A stretch of DNA of 41,640 nt from Pseudobacteriovorax antillogorgiicola (GTDB lineage Bacteria > Bdellovibrionota_B > Oligoflexia > Oligoflexales > CAIYRB01), in the NCBI GenBank assembly GCA_945862295.1, contig CAMAXT010000013.1, positions 1 to 41,640 on the forward strand, given 5' to 3'. A program made the position numbers and the translations under genes. The notes under the pieces are model-generated. The model was given only the letters and a program-made list of their open reading frames with translations, was not told the DNA's origin and did no database searches. Of the stretch, positions 33,811 to 41,640 are shown piece after piece (position 1 is the first letter of the stretch; every line of letters begins with the position of its first letter).

Positions 33811-35976
33811 TCACGCAGCGCCTTTATTTTTCGCGGCTACTTGTTTGAAAAGATCAGCTGCCATCTGCATCAAACTTTCGTTGTCACTTATCTCAGATGC
33901 CATAGCTGTAACGATGACCGTGTCGTTTTTTGATGTGCCGTCGGAAAATTTTATCCCGTATAGTTTTTTGTTAGCGCGTTGAAGTGACGCAAACACTTTT
34001 AAATCACCACCGCGGACCGCGTCGTCAAGCGGCGTCCAAGCAGATGGAAGGCGACCAAGTGCTGCTGTGATGCCTTTTTCTTGAAGTGCTACCGCTGTTG
34101 TTGCTTGTTGGTTTCCGCCTTGTGAATCTAGCCAACCACATTCAGGTCGAAACTGGCTGGAAGCGCTCCCACCAATCACCATTCCAGTACTAAATCCCGT
34201 TGCTTTCAAATCAGAAGCAATCGCACCAATGGCCGATTTGGTTTCGGTAGCCATGGAAACTTGGAAGAACATCTTGTTGATGTTCATTGAAAGACTTTGC
34301 GTTGAGGTGTCAACGTCAGTGTTTTCCTCATCCTCGGCACTATTCGCTAGGAGTGCGTGTGTTGCCGCCGAGACGGATTCAAATGATGATTCGGGAGTCT
34401 CTTCTAATAGACTCCCAGCGTCATCTTCTGACAGCATGTCAAGATTGGCATCAGTATCTAGGCTTAAGATATCATCGTCAGAACTTGCAATAGCTTTTTC
34501 ATCTACTGAGTCGAAGGAAAAGTCAGTTTCATCGGCTTCGGTCAGCATCGCAGAGTTGTCTTTCGCATCGCCAAAGCCCTCGATATCGAGATCTTCTGAT
34601 TCGTCGACAGACATGGCAGAGAAATCTGCAGTAAGCTCACCATCTAAATCCGGTGCCGTAATGCTGTCACTATCAACGGATTCAAATAGGTCAGTGCTTG
34701 TGGATGAAAAATCATCGATGGATCCCGTACTCTCATCTAGAAGCAAGCTATCGGATTCAGCAAAAAGGTCATCAGCACTACCTTCGGTGTTGAAAGCTGT
34801 ACTTGAAAAGTCAGCATTCAAATCAGCAGATAGTTCAGTGTCAATGTCGGATTCGAGAGATTCAGAAAATTCTAATGGTGCGTCGATGTCTACAGCCGGT
34901 GCGGTTTGTTTTTTAGCCTTTGGATTCGGGTCAAAATCCAAATCATCATCTGAAATGGTTTTGTCTGGATCAAAGTCGCTTAGATCCATCAAGCTTTCGA
35001 AATCGTCGTTTTGTTCGACTTTGGGTTTTCCGGCAGGTGCCGCTTTTAGATCGACATCTGGTTCGAGCAATGGATCGTCAAAAACAATGTCATCGTCGTC
35101 ATCACTTCCGAACCCATCCATTTCTAAAGCAGCGACTGACGCCGGTTTGTCGCCAGATTCAGAAATAGATTCTTCCTCTATGGAAAATAGATCATCTGCT
35201 CCATCACCAGAGTCCTCTGAATCGGAGAAACCAAGACCATCGTCGACGTTGCTAGATTCGCCGAACCCTCCGTCCGAGATTTCTTCGGTTTCCATATCGT
35301 CACCTGACGTAAACTCGATCTCTTCGTTGTCTGCTTGATTAGGTGCTGCACGAGTTGACGCTATGTTTTGTCCCGCTTTTTTCACAGAAGGGGCTGCAGC
35401 TCTGGGTTCTTCGAATCCTCGGACAGAAAAAGATTCTGGAGGTGGCAAGTCATCGTACAGCGATTCGTCCGCCATGCGGACTCTCTTACTAGCGGTGAAA
35501 CTATGATTCTTTAGAAAGACTTCGAGCTGAGAGTGTGCGGCTTCGTAATCAGGTAAGAATTTTAAAAGCCCAGTCCTGACTTGGGTCATGGTGGCAATGA
35601 TCGGCAGGATCTTATAGCCAGAGAAAAACTCGAGCTGACTAATGGTATCAAGATCGAGCGGGTCGATCATCGCCACATGTAAGGTGTCGCCGGCGAGTCT
35701 AACGGGTAGAACTTCAAGTTGTTCGACAAGAGGTCGATCAACGCATCCCCAAGCTCCCGCTTGTACAGTGTCGACTAAGTTTTTAGCAGCGACTTTCCAT
35801 GAGGTGTGTTCGGCAATGTAGGCCGCTAGCTCGTCTTCGTCGAGCAGCCCCATTGCTAAAATTCCCCGCGCAAAAGCAGATCCGCCGGTGCCGCACGTAC
35901 GTTTTATTGTGCGCCGATCGGATTCTGACAATAATCCGTCCTCGACCAGCATGTTTCCAAGCTTCGAAGTGCCCAT
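33811..35976 (-). CDS. MshEN-domain protein with long acidic Asp/Ser linker
   Basis: About 721 residues from ATG 35976 (AAAGG 8 bases upstream). The N-terminal ~145 residues are an MshEN/GspE N-terminal domain (LGNMLVEDGLL ... DPLDLDTISQLEF), known to bind c-di-GMP in some ATPases. About 175-555 is a low-complexity Asp/Ser/Glu-rich linker. The C-terminal ~160 residues form a separate domain (TGFSTGMVIGGSA ... LYGIKFSDGTS). There is no ATPase, so it is not a GspE. It may link c-di-GMP to pilus or secretion machinery; inference. Confidence 0.75.
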   Translation of the reverse strand: MGTSKLGNMLVEDGLLSESDRRTIKRTCGTGGSAFARGILAMGLLDEDELAAYIAEHTSWKVAAKNLVDTVQAGAWGCVDRPLVEQLEVLPVRLAGDTLHVAMIDPLDLDTISQLEFFSGYKILPIIATMTQVRTGLLKFLPDYEAAHSQLEVFLKNHSFTASKRVRMADESLYDDLPPPESFSVRGFEEPRAAAPSVKKAGQNIASTRAAPNQADNEEIEFTSGDDMETEEISDGGFGESSNVDDGLGFSDSEDSGDGADDLFSIEEESISESGDKPASVAALEMDGFGSDDDDDIVFDDPLLEPDVDLKAAPAGKPKVEQNDDFESLMDLSDFDPDKTISDDDLDFDPNPKAKKQTAPAVDIDAPLEFSESLESDIDTELSADLNADFSSTAFNTEGSADDLFAESDSLLLDESTGSIDDFSSTSTDLFESVDSDSITAPDLDGELTADFSAMSVDESEDLDIEGFGDAKDNSAMLTEADETDFSFDSVDEKAIASSDDDILSLDTDANLDMLSEDDAGSLLEETPESSFESVSAATHALLANSAEDEENTDVDTSTQSLSMNINKMFFQVSMATETKSAIGAIASDLKATGFSTGMVIGGSASSQFRPECGWLDSQGGNQQATTAVALQEKGITAALGRLPSAWTPLDDAVRGGDLKVFASLQRANKKLYGIKFSDGTSKNDTVIVTAMASEISDNESLMQMAADLFKQVAAKNKGAA

Positions 35977-36160
35977 AATGATTGCCTTTTTAGATAGATT
36001 ACAGCAACTACAAGAGTGGTAACGGGAGTGAAAATGTGCTTTCAATTATATTATCACAGCTTTAAGATTGCATGCGAAGGCAACAGGCTTAAATCATTAA
36101 TCCCAGGACCCTCGGAATACCGTTAATGCGGTGGACCCGGTAACAAGGAATACTCGTTTC

Positions 36161-37042
36161 ATGTCGAATAACTACAAAGAGCAAAAAAAAGCGTTAAAGC
36201 AACCCGATCAGTTCCAGGCAAAAGGAATGGCGTTTCTTGACTGGCTTATGAAAAATACCAACAAGGTGATCATGGTCGCCGTGCCTGTTGTTTTAGTCTT
36301 TGTAGCGTCAGCTGGTTATAAATATGTACAGGAACAACGCCGCGATAAACGTTTAGAAGAGCTTGGAAAAGTCCAAGTTGTTTACGAAGATGAACAAAGA
36401 GTTGCATTGAAACAACGTCAAGACATTGCAAAACAAGTCGAAGAGATTGATAAAAAAATCAATCCTGCAGCGGCAGCAGCGCCAGTAGATCCAACAAAAA
36501 CAACTGCAGCAACAACACCACCAGCCCCAGCGGTTCCAGCAGCTCCGGATCCAAAGCTTGTGCTTGAAAAGGTGACTCTAGAAAAGAAGATGGAAGATAT
36601 CAAAGCCGACCATTCAAAATCGATTGGTCTCTTTGCTGAGTTCTTTAAAAAGTACGAAGGTACACCTGAAGGTTGGATGGCAGGTATGACCAACGCTCGT
36701 CTTCTTGCTGAGCAAGAAAAAGTATCGGAAGCAAAGCCGGTTCTAGAAGAAGTTATTAAACATTCGAAAGACTCTAACTTTTATCAAACTCAGTCGAGAT
36801 TAGCTCTTGTCGGAATTTTGGAAGAGCTAGGTGATTTCGATGGTGCGCTAGCACAAGTTGATGCGCTCGATAAAACCGTCGAAGCAGATCTGAAACCAAA
36901 GATCCTTTTGGCCAAGGGCCGACTACAGATGTTAAAAAATTCTAACGCTGATGCGAAAGCAACATTCAACACGTTGATTGAAACGCATGGCACCTCTCCA
37001 GAAGCTCAGAAAGCTCGCTCAATCCAATCTCTTTTGAATTGA
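36161..37042 (+). CDS. YfgM-like TPR membrane protein
   Basis: About 293 residues from ATG 36161, with AAGGA upstream. One membrane helix (about 38-56, VIMVAVPVVLVFVASAG) is followed by a charged coiled-coil, a Pro/Ala linker and TPR-like repeats. The order YfgM then BamB matches the E. coli neighbourhood, supporting a YfgM-like role beside the translocon and outer-membrane assembly. Confidence 0.75.
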   Translation: MSNNYKEQKKALKQPDQFQAKGMAFLDWLMKNTNKVIMVAVPVVLVFVASAGYKYVQEQRRDKRLEELGKVQVVYEDEQRVALKQRQDIAKQVEEIDKKINPAAAAAPVDPTKTTAATTPPAPAVPAAPDPKLVLEKVTLEKKMEDIKADHSKSIGLFAEFFKKYEGTPEGWMAGMTNARLLAEQEKVSEAKPVLEEVIKHSKDSNFYQTQSRLALVGILEELGDFDGALAQVDALDKTVEADLKPKILLAKGRLQMLKNSNADAKATFNTLIETHGTSPEAQKARSIQSLLN

Positions 37043-37058
37043 TACGTTGGTCAGTAAA

Positions 37059-38189
37059 ATGTGGGATCGAATGAAAAAAAACTATCTTTTACTGCCGGTA
37101 CTTTTAGTTGGCTTTTCAAGCGCCGTCCAGGCGGTTGAATTGCCCTCGGAAGCGCGCGAGCGCCCCTTCCGGATGGGTTATCTGTCTCTAAACGCAGACT
37201 ATAACGAGGCGAAGCCGTTGGCCATGTCCGACGCCGGCTTTGTTGTAAATTCCGGGGTTCTGGTAGGTTCCTTCGACGACCGCTGGATTGGTGGCGTCAC
37301 CATAGAAACCGGCAGGCCGCTTTGGTGGTTTGACGGCAAGGTAACAATGACCGCGCCTCCTGGTTCCTTTGGTAGCTCGGTGATGGTCGGGTTTCGTGAC
37401 GGAAAGATTGTAAAGCTCGACGCCTTAACAGGGAAAAAACTCTGGACTGCAAGTTTGGATTCTTTCTCTGAGCGACCGTTCATGCTAACCGGAACAACGC
37501 TGTACGTTCTCACTGCCGCTCAGGTCTTACACGCTATCGATTTTCAAACTGGAAAAATTCATTGGTTATTCGATGGCGGATTTCCCGATGGTTTATCTGT
37601 TCAAGGCGGTGTTAAACCGATTATTCATGACGGCAAGATTTTGTTTGGTGTAGCAAACGGTGAGGTCCTTGCTGTCGACGCCGAAACTGGCAAGCTAGCT
37701 TGGCGCTACAACCCTGCATATAATGACCAGAAGTTTCATAGTGTCATTGGCGAGATTGTTGTGCGCAATAATAAGTTGTTGATGACTCGTTATGATGGCT
37801 TGGTTGCCAGTATCGATTTGGCATCATCAATCAGAGCGGTAAGCTGGGAAGAAACAGTTTCAGGTCTAACTACCTCGACCTTCCGTAATGGTCGTTACTA
37901 TGTAGGTACCGTTACCGGCGAAGTGATAGCTCTAGATCCAGATAAACCCGGCAAGAAGCAAGTCTGGCGCACAGTCGCGGGGTCTCCAGTAGTAAGTATT
38001 GTCGCCGGTGAAACCACTCTTTATATCGGTGGATCAGAAGGCCGCGTTACGGCTCTCGACGCTGCATCCGGTGAGATTCTCTGGCACGATAAGCTGGGCT
38101 CCTCTATTTTCGGCCCCCCCGCACTATTTGAAAGCTCCATCTTCTATAGCACCGGCCTAAAAAGCATCTACGCCTACAAATTAAAATAA
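37059..38189 (+). CDS. bamB: BamB-like PQQ beta-propeller protein
   Basis: About 376 residues from ATG 37059; ATG 37071 is an alternative. A signal peptide (LLLPVLLVGFSSAVQA) precedes PQQ-type propeller blades with repeated LDALTGKKLWTASL, VDAETGKLAWRY and LDAASGEILWHD. BamB supports outer-membrane protein assembly. The cleavage site is AxA with no lipidation Cys, unlike the E. coli lipoprotein. It follows the YfgM-like gene closely. Confidence 0.82.
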   Translation: MWDRMKKNYLLLPVLLVGFSSAVQAVELPSEARERPFRMGYLSLNADYNEAKPLAMSDAGFVVNSGVLVGSFDDRWIGGVTIETGRPLWWFDGKVTMTAPPGSFGSSVMVGFRDGKIVKLDALTGKKLWTASLDSFSERPFMLTGTTLYVLTAAQVLHAIDFQTGKIHWLFDGGFPDGLSVQGGVKPIIHDGKILFGVANGEVLAVDAETGKLAWRYNPAYNDQKFHSVIGEIVVRNNKLLMTRYDGLVASIDLASSIRAVSWEETVSGLTTSTFRNGRYYVGTVTGEVIALDPDKPGKKQVWRTVAGSPVVSIVAGETTLYIGGSEGRVTALDAASGEILWHDKLGSSIFGPPALFESSIFYSTGLKSIYAYKLK

Positions 38190-38227
38190 CCTATATCCAT
38201 TCCCTGTATCTTGTATCCTATATCCAA

Positions 38228-38258
38228 TAAAAAACCCGCCTTAGCGGGTTTTTTATTT
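38228..38258. terminator. Bidirectional rho-independent terminator
   Basis: AAAAAACCCGC (38229-38239), loop CTTA, GCGGGTTTTTT (38244-38254). Convergent with the guanylyltransferase gene, whose stop lies at 38258. Confidence 0.9.
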
Positions 38259-39379
38259 CAGACTAGCGTCTTATGCTTTGCCGATCCCTTCAACCAATCC
38301 ACAATCAATTTTACATCCTGCGCTTTTTCTTTCGGGCAAACTAATATGGCACCGCCAGCGTGGACAATTACATGATCTTTAACGCCAAGGGCGGCGACAA
38401 ATGGGCCATCGGTATCAATCGTCGTATTTGAGGAGCCGATCAAGCAACCGTTACCGAATAGCAGGTTGCCATCCCGGTCTGGTTCAAATGTATGCGAGAG
38501 AGCATCCCAGCTGCCAATGTCTTGCCAGCCAATGTCAGCCGGAACGACAGCTACTTTCTTACTGACCTCCAGTACAGCATTGTCGATAGAGATTTTCGGG
38601 AGAGCACTGTAGACCTCGGCAATCTTTTTAGGATTAACGTCGTTGTAGCCATTGCTACCCGCATCTTTTAGCAGGCCTGCAAGTTTTTCCATCGATGGTT
38701 TTAGAAACCTATTTAGTTCCTCAATAATGACATCGATACGCCAGACAAACATGCCGGCATTCCAATAGAAATTTTTAGAAGCAACATACTTGGTCGCAAG
38801 TTCGAGTTCAGGTTTTTCTCTAAACGAAGCGACGTTAAATCCACCAGCAAATGCTTTGAGCGCTGAGCCTTGTTCGATGTAGCCGTAACCTGTTTCAGGA
38901 TACTCGGGCACGATACCGACTAATGTTAAAAGGCCGTCTTGAGAGACTTTGATGGCATTTTCAAGGCTTTTTAGGAACGCCGGCACCTTTTCGATTATAT
39001 GGTCGGCATGAAGAGACACCATCACTGGCGGGTTTTTGCCTTTGTGAATGTGATTGATATGGAGTGCCGCAAGTGCGAGAGCGTTAGCTGTGTTGCGTGC
39101 TTCTGGTTCGGCTAAATAGTGCTTACATAGTCGGCCAGCGATCTCTTTGGTTTTTTCAATTTGGTCTTGGTGGGTGACGATAATTCGGCGTTCCGGTGGA
39201 ATAAAACCTTCCAAACGGTTTAGCGTGATTTCGAGCATCGTCTGCTCATTGCTGCCAATCTTGCAAAGTTGCTTGGGCAGAAGGTGTCTGGATTTTGGCC
39301 AAAAGCGGGTGCCGCTTCCTCCGGCAAGAATAACGGCGTAGATATCTTGATTGGCGTTGATCTGATCAAATCCACTCAT
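38258..39379 (-). CDS. manC: Mannose-1-phosphate guanylyltransferase
   Basis: A 373-residue nucleotidyltransferase with VILAGGSGTRFWPKSR and PKQLCKIG (about 16-43), VSLHADHII and FREKP, typical of GDP-mannose pyrophosphorylases. It makes GDP-mannose from mannose-1-phosphate and GTP for polysaccharide or LPS. The C-terminal phosphomannose isomerase domain of bifunctional ManC is absent. It lies 12 bases after the preceding gene, so they may form an operon. Confidence 0.88.
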   Translation of the reverse strand: MSGFDQINANQDIYAVILAGGSGTRFWPKSRHLLPKQLCKIGSNEQTMLEITLNRLEGFIPPERRIIVTHQDQIEKTKEIAGRLCKHYLAEPEARNTANALALAALHINHIHKGKNPPVMVSLHADHIIEKVPAFLKSLENAIKVSQDGLLTLVGIVPEYPETGYGYIEQGSALKAFAGGFNVASFREKPELELATKYVASKNFYWNAGMFVWRIDVIIEELNRFLKPSMEKLAGLLKDAGSNGYNDVNPKKIAEVYSALPKISIDNAVLEVSKKVAVVPADIGWQDIGSWDALSHTFEPDRDGNLLFGNGCLIGSSNTTIDTDGPFVAALGVKDHVIVHAGGAILVCPKEKAQDVKLIVDWLKGSAKHKTLV

Positions 39380-39391
39380 GGCGGTGCAACC

Positions 39392-40819
39392 TCAATGATT
39401 GTTCTTGGCGTCTTTTTCTGGAATCTTCTGCGTAGAATCTCCAGGAAGTGTGGAGATAGTAAGATTTGCGACATGAGATGACAACGGATTTCCGTTCATC
39501 AGGCTGTCATAGGCCCACGCACCAAAAGATCTTAGGTAGGTAGGGGCGGGGGAGTATTTAAGGAGGAGTCCAGAGAGCTCGGTGCCAAAAGCCCGTATGA
39601 CCTCGGCATCGGCATTGTTCCTAGAGCTTAGAATCGAATATCCTTCACTATAGAGCCCAGTAAGGTACCAGAGGGTGTAAGGAAAAACCGGCGAGTTAAC
39701 AGACTTGTCGGAAAAACTTTGCCATTTGCCGACGACTTTTTCCAATTCACCACTGGTCGGTAAGTCAATCCAGAGCTTTTGGATAAGAGACGATGACGTG
39801 CCAGCAATATGAAGATTTGGATCGAACGTTCTTTTGTGAAGTGGGACGGACACTACGGTTTCGAATGCTTGACGGCCCATGAGTTTGATTTTAATCGGGT
39901 TGAGATCCGTGATCTGAAAGCCAAAGAGATTGGCTTTAGAATAAAATAGATCCGGATCTAATGGACCATCATGCCGACGCATGATGAAGGCGAAGACAGT
40001 GCTTTCTTTTTTATGAATACCAACGAGATTGATCCATAACCGCTTATCAGCGCCTGTAACTTCGAGGGAAGAACCCTGCAAAATAAGTTCTGTTAAATTA
40101 GCAGTACGGTCAGTTTTTAAGTTCCAAATGTAGATACCGTCTCGGTGTCTAGTGCTGCCGGTTGCGGTATAGATAATATGATGGCCGCTCGGCAGCCATA
40201 GAAACTCTTCGACAAATTTATGCTCAGAGACCATGAAGATCCCATTCGGCGTCATTTTCTTCACGACTAAATGACGCGTCATGTTTGAAGGATCGACGAA
40301 CAGTCTCGCCATATGCGTGCGATCTGGAGATAGTTGGCCTTCTAATAGCGCAACAGGATATGGTTCAGGATCAAGTGCAGAGAGGTATTCGTAGTAAAGG
40401 CCGTCTTTCGGACTTCCGCCCCAGCTCGCGACGCCGATATCGGTCTGGCGATCTTCTGTATTTTGCACGCCGTCAGCACCAAACGAACGTAGCATGTAAT
40501 GCTTTTGATCTAGCCTTAAGTATTCAACCTTCTGTCCGTAGTTGTCGTAGGGATTGAAGCTTTTTCCTGCGCTTTCGGCGAAGGCTCGAAGTTCGTTTAA
40601 GTCTAAGGGAATGTCACTATGGGTTTCTTTAAAAGACATAAGCACTTTGTTCAGCTTGTCGATCGTGACTTTTGAACGAGCCTTAGCTTTCCACGGTGAT
40701 GTGTAGGCAGGGCCGGCTGCAACCCAAATAGCTGATAGGCCCCAAAAAAAGCCAACAAGAAGAATAACCATGGCTGTTCCCTGGTAATTTTTTCTTTTTT
40801 TGTGCTTTTTCTGACTCAA
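39392..40819 (-). CDS. Membrane-anchored GspG-like/propeller-like fusion protein
   Basis: A 475-residue protein from a TTG at 40819. A basic N-terminus and one membrane helix (about 17-35) are followed by a region resembling the C-terminal part of the pseudopilin GspG: NPYDNYGQKVEYLR ... YMLRSFGADGVQNTEDRQTDIG. The rest (about 130-475) has beta-rich segments like WD40/TolB blades (WLPSGHHIIYTATGS). No pilin methylation motif is seen. It may sit in the periplasm or inner membrane. Function unknown. Confidence 0.65.
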   Translation of the reverse strand: MSQKKHKKRKNYQGTAMVILLVGFFWGLSAIWVAAGPAYTSPWKAKARSKVTIDKLNKVLMSFKETHSDIPLDLNELRAFAESAGKSFNPYDNYGQKVEYLRLDQKHYMLRSFGADGVQNTEDRQTDIGVASWGGSPKDGLYYEYLSALDPEPYPVALLEGQLSPDRTHMARLFVDPSNMTRHLVVKKMTPNGIFMVSEHKFVEEFLWLPSGHHIIYTATGSTRHRDGIYIWNLKTDRTANLTELILQGSSLEVTGADKRLWINLVGIHKKESTVFAFIMRRHDGPLDPDLFYSKANLFGFQITDLNPIKIKLMGRQAFETVVSVPLHKRTFDPNLHIAGTSSSLIQKLWIDLPTSGELEKVVGKWQSFSDKSVNSPVFPYTLWYLTGLYSEGYSILSSRNNADAEVIRAFGTELSGLLLKYSPAPTYLRSFGAWAYDSLMNGNPLSSHVANLTISTLPGDSTQKIPEKDAKNNH

Positions 40820-40960
40820 ATTATCTCGTTTCTTGAAGGCAAACCTTTGGAGGCTGAGTTCGTTCGGCTATAATATCCCCATACCCCTTGCAAACTGAAT
40901 CAGCTGTTTTTCACTGTACTATCCCGCGTCACGATGAAATCTATCTCTGGAGGAGCAACA

Positions 40961-41640
40961 GTGTTGCGTCATTTTTGTGCAGTCCGACTGTTTATGAGTC
41001 TGATGATCATACTAGCTTTTCCATTAACGCAGCAAGGAATTGCGCAGGAATTCAGCGATGGGACGCCACCCATCGCACAGTGGCAAGCCCCAAAAGCTGA
41101 GAATGCAAAAGTAGTGAAAAAGGATTCCGACCAGCCCCCGCGCGTCCGCATTGGTTTGCGTCTAACACCTTTCAAAAAGGTTACAACTCGAAATAAAGAT
41201 GGCACCGCTAGCAACCGCTTCGTTCCTGTAGAGCCGATCAGGCATACCTTAAGGGCGCGCCTCAATAAGCCAAATCATTTTTTTATCGGTGAATGGCATA
41301 TTGAAACTAAGCCAATCACGTGGATCAAGAAGACAAGAAAATATCAGGTTCAACTTTCCGTCCACAAGCGGTTCGGGGCCTTCGGCCAGCTTGAAGACTT
41401 CGTTGGTAATGTCACGCTTGACGGTGTCTTAGATGAGGGCGATGACAACGTGCATGTACTTCTCGGTGTTGCCCGTCAACGGCTCAGAGATAAATTCGGT
41501 CACCCTGTGCTTGATGTTGTTGCCGGGTTTGCGCCTGGAGCTAAAACCAATGGTTCCATTTCGGCAAACGATCATTTAAGTGGTCGCGCACCGGCTCAGC
41601 CACCAACTAACTACAGTGGCTCTTTGATTCGCGGCCGCTT
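40961..41640 (+). CDS. Secreted protein, truncated by the window edge
   Basis: An open frame runs to the end of the window. The start is probably GTG 40961 or TTG 40964, which have GGAGGAG 5-8 bases upstream; an in-frame ATG lies at 40934. A signal peptide (about LFMSLMIILAFPLTQQGIAQ) leads into a basic, beta-rich mature part (IRHTLRARL-type, FFIGEWHIETKPITWIK). No family is recognised. The C-terminus is missing. Confidence 0.65.
   Translation, partial: MLRHFCAVRLFMSLMIILAFPLTQQGIAQEFSDGTPPIAQWQAPKAENAKVVKKDSDQPPRVRIGLRLTPFKKVTTRNKDGTASNRFVPVEPIRHTLRARLNKPNHFFIGEWHIETKPITWIKKTRKYQVQLSVHKRFGAFGQLEDFVGNVTLDGVLDEGDDNVHVLLGVARQRLRDKFGHPVLDVVAGFAPGAKTNGSISANDHLSGRAPAQPPTNYSGSLIRGR

Noticed and set aside
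34229-35338. A 369-codon open frame on the plus strand within the MshEN gene
   Set aside because: It is Ser-rich with no domain pattern and has no ribosome binding site. It arises as the complement of Asp/Ser-rich codons in the true gene.

Overview
The window is chromosomal DNA of moderate GC from a Gram-negative, two-membrane bacterium. Evidence for an outer membrane and a large periplasm includes several predicted lipoproteins, an Mla-type lipid transport operon, a BamB-like beta-propeller next to a YfgM-like protein, and many Sec-secreted proteins. The mix of CHASE2 sensors, a stand-alone MshEN protein, SlyX, YcgN and sigma-54-type promoters would fit Bdellovibrionota/Oligoflexia or a related deltaproteobacterial-type lineage. 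That placement is inference only. I see no phage, insertion sequence, CRISPR array, rRNA or tRNA.

Layout. 1-2404: two overlapping lipoprotein-like genes and a zinc aspartoacylase-type enzyme. 2405-7931: a minus-strand cassette of a radical SAM/SPASM enzyme, two CHASE2 sensor kinases and a 39-codon peptide gene with a very strong ribosome binding site. The two kinases are defective in opposite ways: one keeps the ATPase but has lost the phospho-histidine, the other keeps the histidine but has lost the ATPase motifs. 8217-10862: secreted protein, lipoprotein, TetR regulator. 10891-13252: MlaE/ATPase/MlaD-like operon in which the ATPase has lost its catalytic motifs. 13535-22158: an NTF2-like protein, a large FN3 lipoprotein, and housekeeping genes (smpB, RluA-type synthase, slyX, a TPR metalloprotease, glutaredoxin, mrp).

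22159-23334 has no protein gene but carries two 157-bp direct repeats. Each starts with a sigma-54 -24/-12 element, followed at a fixed distance by a 5' hairpin and enclosed by a long-range helix. A diverged third copy lies at 33603-33800 and shows compensatory base changes. I interpret these as a family of sigma-54-dependent structured RNAs.

24585-28015 is a three-gene amidoligase operon (C39-like peptidase, RimK-type ATP-grasp ligase, GCS2-type ligase), probably making and trimming a small peptide. 28157-30301 holds small secreted proteins, a 31-bp perfect hairpin and a 216-bp element with 16-bp terminal inverted repeats. 30302-33601 holds an SDR enzyme, a TPR/winged-helix regulator with a secreted partner, and a YcgN-like protein. 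33811-41640 has an MshEN protein with a huge acidic linker, the YfgM/BamB pair, a mannose-1-phosphate guanylyltransferase, a protein joining a pseudopilin-like domain to a propeller-like region, and a truncated secreted protein at the window edge.

The strongest candidates for undescribed biology are the complementary CHASE2 kinase pair with its radical SAM enzyme and peptide, and the sigma-54 RNA family.
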